Source: an uncultured Oscillospiraceae bacterium
GTDB taxonomy: Bacteria; Bacillota; Clostridia; Oscillospirales; Acutalibacteraceae
Direction of reading: 5' to 3'
DNA: 48,669 bases
NCBI GenBank assembly: GCA_900542375.1
Contig: UQNI01000006.1
Span: forward strand, 1 to 48,669
Shown here: positions 38,807 to 48,316 of the stretch, in pieces
How the letters are laid out: each line of letters starts with the position of its first letter
How positions within the stretch are numbered: position 1 is the first letter of the stretch
Position numbers and translations under genes: made by a program
The notes under the pieces: generated by a model
What the model saw: the letters and a program-made list of their open reading frames with translations, nothing else
What the model was told of the DNA's origin: nothing
The model's database searches: none

Positions 38807-40783
38807 TTAAGTTACATTAATGATAATCAGATACATCATAACAATTACAACACCCACACCAAATAAAAGCAAACTGTAAGATAATGATTTTGGAATGTCA
38901 CGTTTCCGCTTTACAGGAGCTTCATACGTACCAAAACGGTGATCTGTAGGCGGTGTAAATACATCTTTTGATTTTACAAACAGCAATTTTTTGCACAATA
39001 ATACAACGGTATCTCCAATTGCATACACTGCCCTTGCAATCAGTGCTCCCACAAATGGCAAGAAACGAAGCAGAACAGGACGGTAAATCATATGCTCAAT
39101 GCTCAGCCAGCTTGGCCATACATCTGCATATACCTTGACTCCGTTTTCATCCTTTTTCATGAGACATACTCTGATAAATAAGAAATATACAATCAGACCA
39201 ATTGCAATGGATGCCGCCGCACCACGCAAGTTAATCAGTGAGAAATAGTTGACCGGTGTAGCCGGATCATGCCCATGCATAAATCCTTGCGCCGTATTTG
39301 CAAGAATATCCTGTGTCCAATACGGAAGCATACCAATAATCGGCAAAATTGTGCCTGCAATAATTAATACGGTCATAGTCAGTTTGGACATATATTTTTT
39401 CTTTGCATCCAGCTTTTCCTGATTTTCAGGATTCTTCTCGATAAAGATGGCTACAAACAATTTTAACATATATGCTAATGTCAGACCACCGGCAAATGTA
39501 AACAAAGCTTCTACAGTTTGCAGCGTACCTGCCAAAATAGTTTGTGTCGGCATCATACCGATGTATTCTACAATACTTTCATGAATCAATGTTTTACTAA
39601 TGTAACCGTTGAACAACGGTACGCCTGCCAATCCTAGCAGACCCATACCAAATACAAACCATAAGACCGGCTTTTTGCGACCAAAACCACGCAATTTATT
39701 CAGGTCAAAGGTGTGCATACAAACGTAAATCACACCTACTCCCATAAACAATGCCAGTTTCAGCAAGGAATGGTTAAACATATGCAAAACAGTACCTCTG
39801 ACTGCCAATGCATTATGCTCTCCCAACATACACTGCATACCAATTCCTATGATGACAAATCCAAGCTGTGAAACAGAAGAACATGCCAGCGTACGTTTGA
39901 TATTGTTGGAGAATACAGCCAGCACTGCCCCTGTTACCATGGACAAAGTACCAAAAATGACGATTGCCAATCCCCATTGTGCATCATGCAAAAAGATATT
40001 ACAGCTTACCACAATGATACCAAAGATACCCGCTTTTGTAATCACAGCAGATAGCATGGCACTGGCAGGAGCAGGAGCAACTGAGTGCGCCTGCGGCAGC
40101 CATGTATGCAACGGATACATACCTGCTTTTACGCCAAATCCGACCAATGTCAACGCACCCGCCGTATAAAGCAGCGCATGATTGGTAACATGAGATGCAG
40201 CTTCCACCAATTGGTCTATTTGCAATGTTCCTAAGATACTTTGCAGCATAAACAGTCCCATTAAGGAAACCAAACTGCCCAGTACCGCAAAACCCAGATA
40301 GCTGTTACTGCCGTCAATGGCTTCTTTTGTTTCGTTGTGAATTACCATTGGATAAGATGCAAAGGACATCACTTCGAAGAAGATGAATGTCGTATACAAA
40401 TCGTTAGATAAGAATACTCCCTGCATTGCCCCTAAGGTAAACAGAACAAACATATAATATTTGTTTCGGTTTCTGGTTCCTTTAAAATATTCTCTGGAAA
40501 CCAGTGTAGTCATCAGCCAGATAAAGGAGGCCAATACACTCATACTCATACGGAATCCGTCAATTTTAAAGTGTAACCCCAATGAGGCAAATCCTTCCCA
40601 AACGAAGGAGTCGGCAGAACCTGCTGTGGCGAATAAACATCCTGCGCCTGCCAATTCCAATGCCAGAGCAAAATATAAAAACAAATCTCGTGCAGTTTTA
40701 TGAAAACGGCCAATGATATACGAAACAATACCTGCCGCAAACGGAAAGAATACAAGAGCAATGATTAAATAATTATTCCCCAC
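38807..40783 (-). CDS. ND5/MrpA-like proton-translocating subunit
   Basis: 658 residues, the longest of four antiporter-type subunits in the operon. About 16 membrane helices; the proton-channel core reads VGFGVKAGMYPLHTWLPQAHSVAPAPASAMLSAVITKAGIFG, with the conserved Lys and Glu (FIFFEVMSFASYPMVIHNETKEA). The C-terminal 150 residues add a further helix pair and a basic linker. It corresponds to the NuoL/MrpA family but lacks MrpA's own C-terminal domains, which are encoded separately upstream. Last gene of the operon, 18 bp after its neighbour. Confidence 0.88.
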   Translation of the reverse strand: MGNNYLIIALVFFPFAAGIVSYIIGRFHKTARDLFLYFALALELAGAGCLFATAGSADSFVWEGFASLGLHFKIDGFRMSMSVLASFIWLMTTLVSREYFKGTRNRNKYYMFVLFTLGAMQGVFLSNDLYTTFIFFEVMSFASYPMVIHNETKEAIDGSNSYLGFAVLGSLVSLMGLFMLQSILGTLQIDQLVEAASHVTNHALLYTAGALTLVGFGVKAGMYPLHTWLPQAHSVAPAPASAMLSAVITKAGIFGIIVVSCNIFLHDAQWGLAIVIFGTLSMVTGAVLAVFSNNIKRTLACSSVSQLGFVIIGIGMQCMLGEHNALAVRGTVLHMFNHSLLKLALFMGVGVIYVCMHTFDLNKLRGFGRKKPVLWFVFGMGLLGLAGVPLFNGYISKTLIHESIVEYIGMMPTQTILAGTLQTVEALFTFAGGLTLAYMLKLFVAIFIEKNPENQEKLDAKKKYMSKLTMTVLIIAGTILPIIGMLPYWTQDILANTAQGFMHGHDPATPVNYFSLINLRGAAASIAIGLIVYFLFIRVCLMKKDENGVKVYADVWPSWLSIEHMIYRPVLLRFLPFVGALIARAVYAIGDTVVLLCKKLLFVKSKDVFTPPTDHRFGTYEAPVKRKRDIPKSLSYSLLLFGVGVVIVMMYLIIINVT

Positions 40784-40801
40784 ATTTTCACCTCCTTCTC
40801 A

Positions 40802-42286
40802 TCAGAATAACCCATTGGCAATATTACTGAACATATCCATTAAAGGCTGATGATAAATGCCTAAAACGATTGCAGCAACTGCCAAGAGTATAAATGGTAT
40901 GGTCATAAATAAGTTCGGATCTTTTACATCTTTATTTAATGTTGCAACATCAATTTCTTTATTCGGGAAATACGCTTTGAATACAATTTGCATCATATAA
41001 AGCGCTGTGAGCAGTGTGGATAAAATCAATACGCCAATGCCTGCATAAGCCAGCGGATTACCACTTTCTACCGCTGCGGTACCCAAATTCCATTTACTTA
41101 AAAATCCGGGCAGCGGAGGAATACCCATCAGTCCGATTGCAGAAATCGTAAAGGTTGCCATAGTAATCGGCATTTTTCTGCCAAATCCGTTAATCTCATA
41201 CACGTATTCTCTATGTGTTTTATAAAGAATGGCGCCCACACAGAAGAATGCAAGAATTTTTAAAATGGAGTGAACCACCATATGGGTCAAACCGCCTACC
41301 ATACCCGCAGGAGTCATCAGTGTCAAACCAAATACCATATAGGAAAGGTTGCTTACCGTTGAATACGCCAACCTGCGTTTTAAATGCGGTGTTCGTAGCG
41401 CCATGGAAGAACCGTAAACAATTGTTACCAATGCTGCGGACATCACCACATACTGCGCCCAGCTTCCGCTTAAAAATTCTGTACCGAATGTATAATAAAT
41501 TAAACGTACCAGCGCATATACACCGGCATTTACAACTGCCACCGCATGGAGCAATGCTGTAACAGGAGTTGGCGCAACGCCTGCTGAAGGCAGCCAACCG
41601 GAAAGCGGAAACACTGCCGCTTTGACACCAAAGCCAAAGAATGCAAGCACAAATACAACCAACAGCCATTGCTCGTGACCGGCTACCTGAAGCATATCCA
41701 AAACGCCGCCAAATGTGAAATCCAGCGAAGTTCCGTAATACATCATAAATACCATTGCAATAAAAGCAAAGGCTGCGCCGCCTATGGAATAAACGATATA
41801 TTTTTTACCTGCATACTGCGCTTGAGGATTCATTGCATGCATAACAAGAGGCAATGTTCCCAATGTGAGTAATTCATAGAACAAATAGAATGTGAGTAAG
41901 TTTGCCGAAAAGGCAAGACCCATTGCAATACCAAAAGACATGGTGTAGAAGCCGAAAAACTTGTTTTCTTTTCCTTCATGCTTCATGTATTCAAAGGAAT
42001 AAAAGGTTGCAACCACCCAGAGGGTACACAGAATGAAGCCGAAAAAGACCGCCATTCCATCCAATCTGAGGGCAATACTGTAATTTTCCGTAAATGGAAT
42101 CAAAGTCACTGTCTGACCTTTGGGCGCTACAAAAATAGCAACCAAAGATAATATCATGTTCACAATGACCACTGCGCCAACGTATATCTGGCGTGCGGTT
42201 CGGTTTTGAAATCTTATGATAAATACACCAAATCCACCCAGTATCGGCACAATCACCGGCAGGAACAATAAAAAGAAAGTGCTCAA
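40802..42286 (-). CDS. MrpD/NuoM-like proton-translocating subunit
   Basis: 494 residues, about 14 membrane helices. Core: FGFGVKAAVFPLSGWLPSAGVAPTPVTALLHAVAVVNAGVYALVR, with YELLTLGTLPLVMHAM earlier. It forms one ion channel of the antiporter complex. In place of the usual Lys in the TKAG turn it has VNAG, a difference from its two downstream-type paralogues. TTG 42286 has GGGGGAG 5 bp upstream. Confidence 0.88.
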   Translation of the reverse strand: MSTFFLLFLPVIVPILGGFGVFIIRFQNRTARQIYVGAVVIVNMILSLVAIFVAPKGQTVTLIPFTENYSIALRLDGMAVFFGFILCTLWVVATFYSFEYMKHEGKENKFFGFYTMSFGIAMGLAFSANLLTFYLFYELLTLGTLPLVMHAMNPQAQYAGKKYIVYSIGGAAFAFIAMVFMMYYGTSLDFTFGGVLDMLQVAGHEQWLLVVFVLAFFGFGVKAAVFPLSGWLPSAGVAPTPVTALLHAVAVVNAGVYALVRLIYYTFGTEFLSGSWAQYVVMSAALVTIVYGSSMALRTPHLKRRLAYSTVSNLSYMVFGLTLMTPAGMVGGLTHMVVHSILKILAFFCVGAILYKTHREYVYEINGFGRKMPITMATFTISAIGLMGIPPLPGFLSKWNLGTAAVESGNPLAYAGIGVLILSTLLTALYMMQIVFKAYFPNKEIDVATLNKDVKDPNLFMTIPFILLAVAAIVLGIYHQPLMDMFSNIANGLF

Positions 42287-42320
42287 TGGTTCTCCCCCTT
42301 TTCTTCAGAATGGACGGCAG

Positions 42321-43796
42321 CTACATAACTGCACTTGTTATACCGTTAATCACTTGCTGTAAGCCCATTGGGAACATACCAAGACCTACAACTCCAATGC
42401 ACAACAAAATTAACGGAACTGTCATATATGCATTGGCTTCTTTCTTCTCCAGTGTTTCGTAATCAAAATCTTTACCAGGGAAGAACGCATCCCGCACAAT
42501 CGGGAGCAAATAACCTGCTGTAAGCAATGCGCTGACCAGCAAAACAGCTGGACCCACATAACCAAGCACTCCGCCAAACTCCGGAGATAAAGCTCCTACT
42601 GCCAAATCCCATTTGGATACAAAACCGCCTGTTGGAGGAATACCTATCAATGATAGCGACGCAATTGTAAAGCACCACATCACAATCGGCATTTTTTTGC
42701 CCATTCCTTTTAGGTCTTTTACATAAATAGCGCCTGTTTTATAAATGATGGCACCTGCAGCAAGGAACAGCGCATTTTTTGCAATGGCATGAAAAATCAC
42801 TTGCAGCAATGCACCGCTTAACCCCTGCGGTGTTAAAATCATAATACCAAAAATAACGTAAGATACCTGGCTTACGGTAGAGTATGCCAGCCTTTTTTTG
42901 AGAAGCTGCTCTTTGTATGCCAGCATAGAGCCTACAAATACTGTTGCCAAAGCCAAAATAATAATGGTTAACTGTGCCCAAGTACCACGTAGGAAATCCG
43001 GATTGAACAGATAAAAGGTAACACGAATCATACCCAAAATACCTGCTTTTGTGATAATACCGGATAACACCGCACTGGCAGGAGCCGGTGCAACAGGGTG
43101 AGCTGTCGGCAGCCAAGCTTGCAGCGGCATCATACCCGCTTTACAGCCAAAGCCGATAATCATAACTAGAAAAATAGCAAGCAGTGCATTTTCATTGCCG
43201 GCTACTTTTGCCATATCCAGCACGCCGCCTTCTGTAAACATGGTACCGGTACCGTAAGAATTGAGGAAAAAGAACCCAATTAAGGTTAAGCCCGCACCAA
43301 ACACAGAATATCCTAAATATTTCAAACCTGCTTTTAAGGCATCTCTTCCTTGGGAATGAATGACAAGCGGTACTGTAATTAAGGTCATAAACTCATAGAA
43401 CATATACATGGTCATTAAGTTTCCTGCCATGGAAAGACCTGTTAACACACCTACCGTCATTACAGCAAAACCGAAGTAACGTTTTTCTTTTCCTTCATGC
43501 TTCATATACTCAAACGCATAAATACAAGCAACTGTCCAGATAACAGCAATCAAACAGGCAAATATTTTGCCTACACCGTCAAAACGGAACGTAATGGACA
43601 GACTATCGCTAAACTTCCACAACGTAAAACTGCTGGTTTCGGTCAGGAACGAGATTAAAAAAACAGCGATTGCATTGAGTACCAACACAGTACCAACATA
43701 AATTTGCCGCGCAATTCTATGGTTAATTGCAAACACAACAAGACCCGCAACAATTGGGAACAAAATAGGTATTAATAAAAAGATACCATCTCCCAT
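42321..43796 (-). CDS. MrpD/NuoM-like proton-translocating subunit
   Basis: 491 residues, about 14 membrane helices. Core: IGFGCKAGMMPLQAWLPTAHPVAPAPASAVLSGIITKAGILG, with YEFMTLITVPLVIHSQ and LLKKRLAYSTVSQVSY. Same family as both neighbours; more like the 38807 product in the channel core. ATG 43796 has GAGGTG upstream. Expected to conduct protons or sodium in the Mrp-type complex. Confidence 0.88.
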   Translation of the reverse strand: MGDGIFLLIPILFPIVAGLVVFAINHRIARQIYVGTVLVLNAIAVFLISFLTETSSFTLWKFSDSLSITFRFDGVGKIFACLIAVIWTVACIYAFEYMKHEGKEKRYFGFAVMTVGVLTGLSMAGNLMTMYMFYEFMTLITVPLVIHSQGRDALKAGLKYLGYSVFGAGLTLIGFFFLNSYGTGTMFTEGGVLDMAKVAGNENALLAIFLVMIIGFGCKAGMMPLQAWLPTAHPVAPAPASAVLSGIITKAGILGMIRVTFYLFNPDFLRGTWAQLTIIILALATVFVGSMLAYKEQLLKKRLAYSTVSQVSYVIFGIMILTPQGLSGALLQVIFHAIAKNALFLAAGAIIYKTGAIYVKDLKGMGKKMPIVMWCFTIASLSLIGIPPTGGFVSKWDLAVGALSPEFGGVLGYVGPAVLLVSALLTAGYLLPIVRDAFFPGKDFDYETLEKKEANAYMTVPLILLCIGVVGLGMFPMGLQQVINGITSAVM

Positions 43797-43832
43797 TTAC
43801 TTTTCACCTCACTATTCATATCAACTCGTTCA

Positions 43833-45353
43833 TTATCCCAATAGGTTTAGTCCTGTTGTAATGATTTTCATAATTGGACCATAAGCAATACCTAAAACAA
43901 AATTCAATACAATAAACACACCAATGGAAGAAAGTAAAAATATACTCTTCTTTGGTTTTTCCTGCTGTAATACCATGCTCTCTTCTCCTTGCGTTTGCTG
44001 TTGTTTGGGTTTGGACCAAAAAGCAACAACAGCAGGAACATAATACAAAGCATTCAACAGCGTACTCAAAGCCAATGCAAGGAAGGTAACAATCATATGA
44101 AAATTGCTTTCCATACTTCCTATGCCCAAGAAAATCTTAGGTGCAAATCCTGCAAAGAGAGGAATACCTATCATAGACAAAGCGCCTACCGTAAATCCAA
44201 TGCCCGATACGATATCCTTCCTTGCGGAACCTCGCAGAGCTTTCATTTCGTACTGATGATTGGAAACATCAACTAAGCCATTGGCAGAGAGAAACAACAT
44301 TGGTTTTGTAAACGCATGGGCAAGAATATGGAAGCAAGCTGCCATAATTCCTACCTTTGTTCCCAAGCCGATACCCATGAAGATATAGCCTATCTGTGCA
44401 ACGGAAGAATACGCAATCATACGTTTGATGTGAGTCTCTTTCAACGCTTTGATAGAACCCATAATCATACCCAGAACACCCAAAACAAATAAAACATCTG
44501 TGATGTGTAAAGAGATTAAAATATCCGGAGTAAATACACGATAGCACATCTTTACCAAAAGAATAATATATCCTTTCAGCACCAAACCGGACAGAATGGC
44601 GCTGGAAGCAGTTGTAGAAGAACCATGTGCATTTGGAAGCCATGAATGGAATGGATACAAGGCACTTTTGATTGCCAGACCCAATACCATAAGACCAAGG
44701 CTTGTTACAAGAGGAACTGTATATTGACCGGATTCCACCAAAGCAATTACAGATTGCTGCACATTGGACATGAGCAAATGGCCGGTAATGGTGTAAAGAA
44801 TGGAGACACCAAATAAGAAGAACCCGGAGCCAAGCAAACTCATAATCAGATAGCGAATGGTAGCAACCACGGTCATACCGCTGTCTTTTGCCATAACGAT
44901 AGAGCATGCGCAAATGGTATTAATCTCAATAAATACATACGCAGTGAACATGTCGTTGGTATAAATCAATGCCAGCATGGAGCTGAGCAAGAAGTTCATC
45001 ATGGTATAGTAAAGAGGTATTCTGGTAGGACGAATATCGTCATTGATTCCTCTCATACCACCAACCAGAGAAAGAAACATAACAATGGAAAATGCCATTG
45101 CCATTAAGGCTTCAAACGGACCCGCACGCAGCTCGTTACCCCACGGTGCCGGGAAGTGTCCCATCATATACGTAAAGCTGTCTTCCGCAGTAAGCAATGA
45201 AATGAATAACGTCAATGACATTGCAAAAACTGCAGCAATGATGCAAGTATTTACAATTTGTGTTAAACGTCGATTACGAAAAAAAGGAGTTACAATACCG
45301 CCAATCATACAAATCAAAATGCTGAAAAACGGCATGTTATAAACAAAAGGCAT
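43833..45353 (-). CDS. mrpD: MrpD/NuoN-like proton-translocating subunit
   Basis: 506 residues, about 14 membrane helices. Core: LGLAIKSALYPFHSWLPNAHGSSTTASSAILSGLVLKGYIIL with channel lysines; the acidic residue is in VFIEINTICACSIVMAKD. By its place directly after mrpC it is the MrpD counterpart. Its ATG overlaps the mrpC stop as TAATG. Confidence 0.88.
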   Translation of the reverse strand: MPFVYNMPFFSILICMIGGIVTPFFRNRRLTQIVNTCIIAAVFAMSLTLFISLLTAEDSFTYMMGHFPAPWGNELRAGPFEALMAMAFSIVMFLSLVGGMRGINDDIRPTRIPLYYTMMNFLLSSMLALIYTNDMFTAYVFIEINTICACSIVMAKDSGMTVVATIRYLIMSLLGSGFFLFGVSILYTITGHLLMSNVQQSVIALVESGQYTVPLVTSLGLMVLGLAIKSALYPFHSWLPNAHGSSTTASSAILSGLVLKGYIILLVKMCYRVFTPDILISLHITDVLFVLGVLGMIMGSIKALKETHIKRMIAYSSVAQIGYIFMGIGLGTKVGIMAACFHILAHAFTKPMLFLSANGLVDVSNHQYEMKALRGSARKDIVSGIGFTVGALSMIGIPLFAGFAPKIFLGIGSMESNFHMIVTFLALALSTLLNALYYVPAVVAFWSKPKQQQTQGEESMVLQQEKPKKSIFLLSSIGVFIVLNFVLGIAYGPIMKIITTGLNLLG

Positions 45354-45724
45354 TATTCCTCCTCCTTTTTCGCCAGCACAAGAATTTCATCCAAATAAAT
45401 GGTTTTGTACTTTTTATAGAGACGTTGTACCAAAGCCAAAGAAAATGCGCTGACGCTAACGCTAACTACAATCCCTGTCAGCACCAGTCCGCTTGGTACC
45501 GGATTAATATAAGCCTCGGCATTGGTGACACCTTCCTGAACAATAGGCGCAACGCGGCCAAAAATGTAACCTTTAGAAGCGAGAAATAGAAATATGGAAG
45601 TATCCATAATATTCAATCCTATGATTTTTTTGATTAAGTTTCTGTGCAGCAACAGTGTAAAGAAACCAATGCCAAATAAAATCACAGCAGCAATGTCATA
45701 GTAGTGAGCCAGAATTACTTCCAT
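45353..45724 (-). CDS. mrpC: Antiporter subunit MrpC (NuoK-like)
   Basis: 123 residues with three membrane helices; IIGLNIMDTSIFLFLASKG and PSGLVLTGIVVSVSVSAFSLALV mark the MrpC/NuoK family. ATG 45724 has AAAGGAG 11 bp upstream; a longer frame from 45796 lies inside the mrpB gene and lacks a ribosome site. Part of the ion-translocating membrane arm. Confidence 0.92.
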   Translation of the reverse strand: MEVILAHYYDIAAVILFGIGFFTLLLHRNLIKKIIGLNIMDTSIFLFLASKGYIFGRVAPIVQEGVTNAEAYINPVPSGLVLTGIVVSVSVSAFSLALVQRLYKKYKTIYLDEILVLAKKEEE

Positions 45725-45726
45725 GT

Positions 45727-46740
45727 TTATAAATCTCCTTTCGAAAATAGTGCATAAAAGCCGTACATGGTAAAGGCAACAATAATACCAACACAAATGT
45801 TCAGAGGAAGAATAAATCCACCACTTAAAATTGCACCGGCAATACCTTTTGGAATTTCTCCGCCAAGGTGGTTGGCACCGGTATAGAAAGAATATGCTTT
45901 ACAGCCTGCATACGTCAAAAGCGCACAACCGGTGATAATCGTGAAAGAACGATAATTGATGACTTTTGATATTTTTTCGTGCCCAAAAGCAAGGGCATAC
46001 AGCATCAGACCACCGCCGATAATGGCACCGCCGGAAAATCCACCACCGGGAGAAATATGTCCGTTTAAAATAACATAAACACCAAATAAAATGACAAATG
46101 GCACCAAAATCATAGCACCATATTTCAAAACCAAATTTTGATCTTTTTTATCAATTTCGGTTTCCCGTGCTACCAAACGTTCTCCATCTTCATCCTTTTT
46201 ATTCATGCTGCGTTTCATCAACATGACAACAGCCGCTACCGCCACAAACAATACGGTAGATTCTCCAAACGTATCAAAGGCACGGTAATCTAAAATCATG
46301 CCTGCAACGGCATTGGTCGCACCCGTATCTTCCAGGCCATCTTCCAAATATTTTTGTGATACTTCATTGTTGACGGGATTTTCCGCATTGCCGTATGGAG
46401 GCAAATTACATACGGAGTAAGCCAACATGCCCACCACAAAGCATCCTATAATAATGGAAATTACAATATACACCTTATAAAATTTACTAAACTTTTCTTT
46501 TAACAAAAAGTGACCTTGCTTGGGATGTACCTCTTGTTTATTGTCATTCTGTTTCTCATTGGTTTCATGCGCAATTTCTTCATCATGATGGTCTGCTTCT
46601 TTTTCAGGAACAGCAAACAATTCAGGTTTTTCTACTTTGTCTTCGGGTTCATCCCCATTTACCCAACCTACAAACGTATCCCAAGGTGTTTTTGAATGAG
46701 TGTTGGGCTTTTGTGGTTTGTTTTGATTTGAGTTACTCAT
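45727..46740 (-). CDS. mrpB: Antiporter subunit MrpB fused to MbhE-like domain
   Basis: 337 residues, over twice the length of a plain MrpB. Residues 1-85 are a charged cytoplasmic extension rich in Glu, Asp, His and Lys. One membrane helix (about 90-112) and the following YLEDGLEDTGATNAVAGMILDYRAFDTFGE match the MbhE-like domain of MrpA C-termini. After a linker comes MnhB (GHISPGGGFSGGAIIGGG). The start overlaps the DUF4040 gene by 8 bp. Confidence 0.9.
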   Translation of the reverse strand: MSNSNQNKPQKPNTHSKTPWDTFVGWVNGDEPEDKVEKPELFAVPEKEADHHDEEIAHETNEKQNDNKQEVHPKQGHFLLKEKFSKFYKVYIVISIIIGCFVVGMLAYSVCNLPPYGNAENPVNNEVSQKYLEDGLEDTGATNAVAGMILDYRAFDTFGESTVLFVAVAAVVMLMKRSMNKKDEDGERLVARETEIDKKDQNLVLKYGAMILVPFVILFGVYVILNGHISPGGGFSGGAIIGGGLMLYALAFGHEKISKVINYRSFTIITGCALLTYAGCKAYSFYTGANHLGGEIPKGIAGAILSGGFILPLNICVGIIVAFTMYGFYALFSKGDL

Positions 46741-46984
46741 CCTTTTTTCCTTTCAATACATTTACTTTCTTTAAGGTTAAAAAGAGTAGAACACTGGTTA
46801 CACCTGCACCTACCGCTGCTTCTGTGATAGCAAGGTCAGGAGATTCCATGATGAACCAGATGATAGACATAATTAAACTGTAAGACATAAAAATAATCAC
46901 AGAAGTCAACAATCTTTTAGAAAAAGCAAATGCAATTGCACAAACAATTAAAAATGTAATTAATGTAAACTCCAATACAATCAT
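46733..46984 (-). CDS. DUF4040 (MbhD-like) antiporter subunit
   Basis: 83 residues, three membrane helices, with ESPDLAITEAAVGAGVTSVLLFLTLKK, the hallmark of the DUF4040/MbhD domain. In many Mrp systems it is a C-terminal part of MrpA; here it stands alone. ATG overlaps the mrpG stop as ATGA. Confidence 0.9.
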   Translation of the reverse strand: MIVLEFTLITFLIVCAIAFAFSKRLLTSVIIFMSYSLIMSIIWFIMESPDLAITEAAVGAGVTSVLLFLTLKKVNVLKGKKDE

Positions 46985-47298
46985 TTGCCAATCACCTCAT
47001 ATTCGTCAGATTCATCCTCATCTTGTGTTTTTACTTCTGCTTTTACAATCAGGTGAGCCGCAACCGGACTTGTTATCCATAGAATCAGAAGAACCAATAA
47101 CAATTTTAAAGTCATAAAGCTAAAACCGCCTAAAATCATGCATCCCACCAAAATGAGAAGTGCACCCAAAGAGTCACATTTGGCCGCCACATGCATACGG
47201 TTTAAAACATACTTAAATTTAAATACACCAAATGCTGCCGCTGCAAATACAAAAATACCTGCCACAATAAAAATTGCTGCTATGATAAATCTAATCAT
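46981..47298 (-). CDS. mrpG: Antiporter subunit MrpG
   Basis: 105 residues, three membrane helices, with FKFKYVLNRMHVAAKCDSLGALLILVG, the MrpG/PhaG signature. The short acidic C-terminus is cytoplasmic. Start overlaps the mrpF stop by 8 bp; its own TGA stop overlaps the next ATG. Confidence 0.92.
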   Translation of the reverse strand: MIRFIIAAIFIVAGIFVFAAAAFGVFKFKYVLNRMHVAAKCDSLGALLILVGCMILGGFSFMTLKLLLVLLILWITSPVAAHLIVKAEVKTQDEDESDEYEVIGK

Positions 47299-47659
47299 GA
47301 TGCGGTTCCTCCTTTTGCTGTTCGTTCTCGTCTAACTGTTTTGACTCTGTTTTTTTCTGCTCGCTTTTCTTTACTCTATAACGCGTAATTACCAATTTAG
47401 AAAGTACCACAACTGCTAAAAAGCTAAGTAATGCGTAAACAATTGCAACATCTACCAAATAACTTTCTTGCAGCAGTACTGCCAGCACACACACCATTAA
47501 CAATGTTTTGGTGCCAATCATATTAACTGCCATAATACGGTCAGTAAATTTAGGACCCAAAATAGCTCTTACCAGGCAGACCAGCGCTATTACAGCCAAA
47601 GCGATGAGACATACAATAAAAAAGATACGCGCATATTCGGTTGGTACGTATTCAAACAT
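47291..47659 (-). CDS. mrpF: Antiporter subunit MrpF
   Basis: 122 residues, three membrane helices; LVRAILGPKFTDRIMAVNMIGTK is the MrpF signature. The C-terminal 30 residues are a Lys/Gln/Glu-rich cytoplasmic tail ending in His-His-Asp, longer than usual. Overlaps both neighbours. Confidence 0.92.
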   Translation of the reverse strand: MFEYVPTEYARIFFIVCLIALAVIALVCLVRAILGPKFTDRIMAVNMIGTKTLLMVCVLAVLLQESYLVDVAIVYALLSFLAVVVLSKLVITRYRVKKSEQKKTESKQLDENEQQKEEPHHD

Positions 47660-48123
47660 TATCTTTTTTCCTCCATCTTTTTCAGCTGCTGCACAAAGGT
47701 AGATTCATCCATACCGCCGGAAAAATCTTCATCCAATGCATGCACACAGTATTCATCATCATTGATATCTGCTGTAATCGTGCCCGGAGTTAATGTAATG
47801 GAGTTTGCAAGAAAAAACTTTGCAAGATTGGTTTCCAAATCCACTTTAAAATAAACCAACTTCGGTTTTACTTCTACTTTTGGTGTGAAAATTAATTTTA
47901 ATACTGCTATATTCGCTTTGATAATTTCCCAAATTAAAATAACAAAATATTTTATTCCTCGTAAAGAGAGTTTCACCATAAGCCAATCATATTTTGGTTT
48001 ATAGCCAAACACCTTCCAAATAAATAAGTACATCAGTGCAGAAAGGACAATACCAAAAATACAAATTTCAAGTGTAAATTTTGCATTGAATATGAGCCAA
48101 AGCGCAAAAAAGATTAAAAACAT
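47659..48123 (-). CDS. mrpE: Antiporter subunit MrpE
   Basis: 154 residues: two membrane helices, then a soluble domain with LANSITLTPGTITADIN and CVHALDEDF, the MrpE family pattern. Needed for complex assembly in known Mrp systems. Stop overlaps the start of mrpF by one base. ATG 48123 has GAGGTGA 5 bp upstream. Confidence 0.92.
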   Translation of the reverse strand: MFLIFFALWLIFNAKFTLEICIFGIVLSALMYLFIWKVFGYKPKYDWLMVKLSLRGIKYFVILIWEIIKANIAVLKLIFTPKVEVKPKLVYFKVDLETNLAKFFLANSITLTPGTITADINDDEYCVHALDEDFSGGMDESTFVQQLKKMEEKR

Positions 48124-48169
48124 TTCATCACCTCAATTATGATACAAAAAAACCATTTTGCTTTACACA

Positions 48170-48316
48170 TTAATGTCCGCCGTTACCCTCAACTTGTTCT
48201 GAAGCATGAGAACCCTCTTCGGAACCGTGGTAAGAATCTACTTTTGCATGAACTAAAAACAAGATGCCTACAATAGCAGCCAGCGCAATAAAAAAACAGG
48301 CTACCTTCTTTACCAT
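48170..48316 (-). CDS. 48-residue membrane protein heading the mrp operon
   Basis: ATG 48316 begins MVKKVACFFIALAAIVGIL, a single membrane helix, followed by a short His/Glu/Ser-rich outside tail (YHGSEEGSHASEQVEGNGGH). It is the first open frame after the operon promoter and lies 46 bp before mrpE. GGGG is about 9 bp upstream of the start. Too short for most gene finders; perhaps a small accessory subunit or metal-binding peptide. No family recognised. Confidence 0.6.
   Translation of the reverse strand: MVKKVACFFIALAAIVGILFLVHAKVDSYHGSEEGSHASEQVEGNGGH

Noticed and set aside
41215..44913. Long opposite-strand and alternate-frame open frames within the antiporter genes
   Set aside because: They are shadows of conserved membrane-protein genes, with no ribosome sites and biased composition (Cys/His/Arg-rich).
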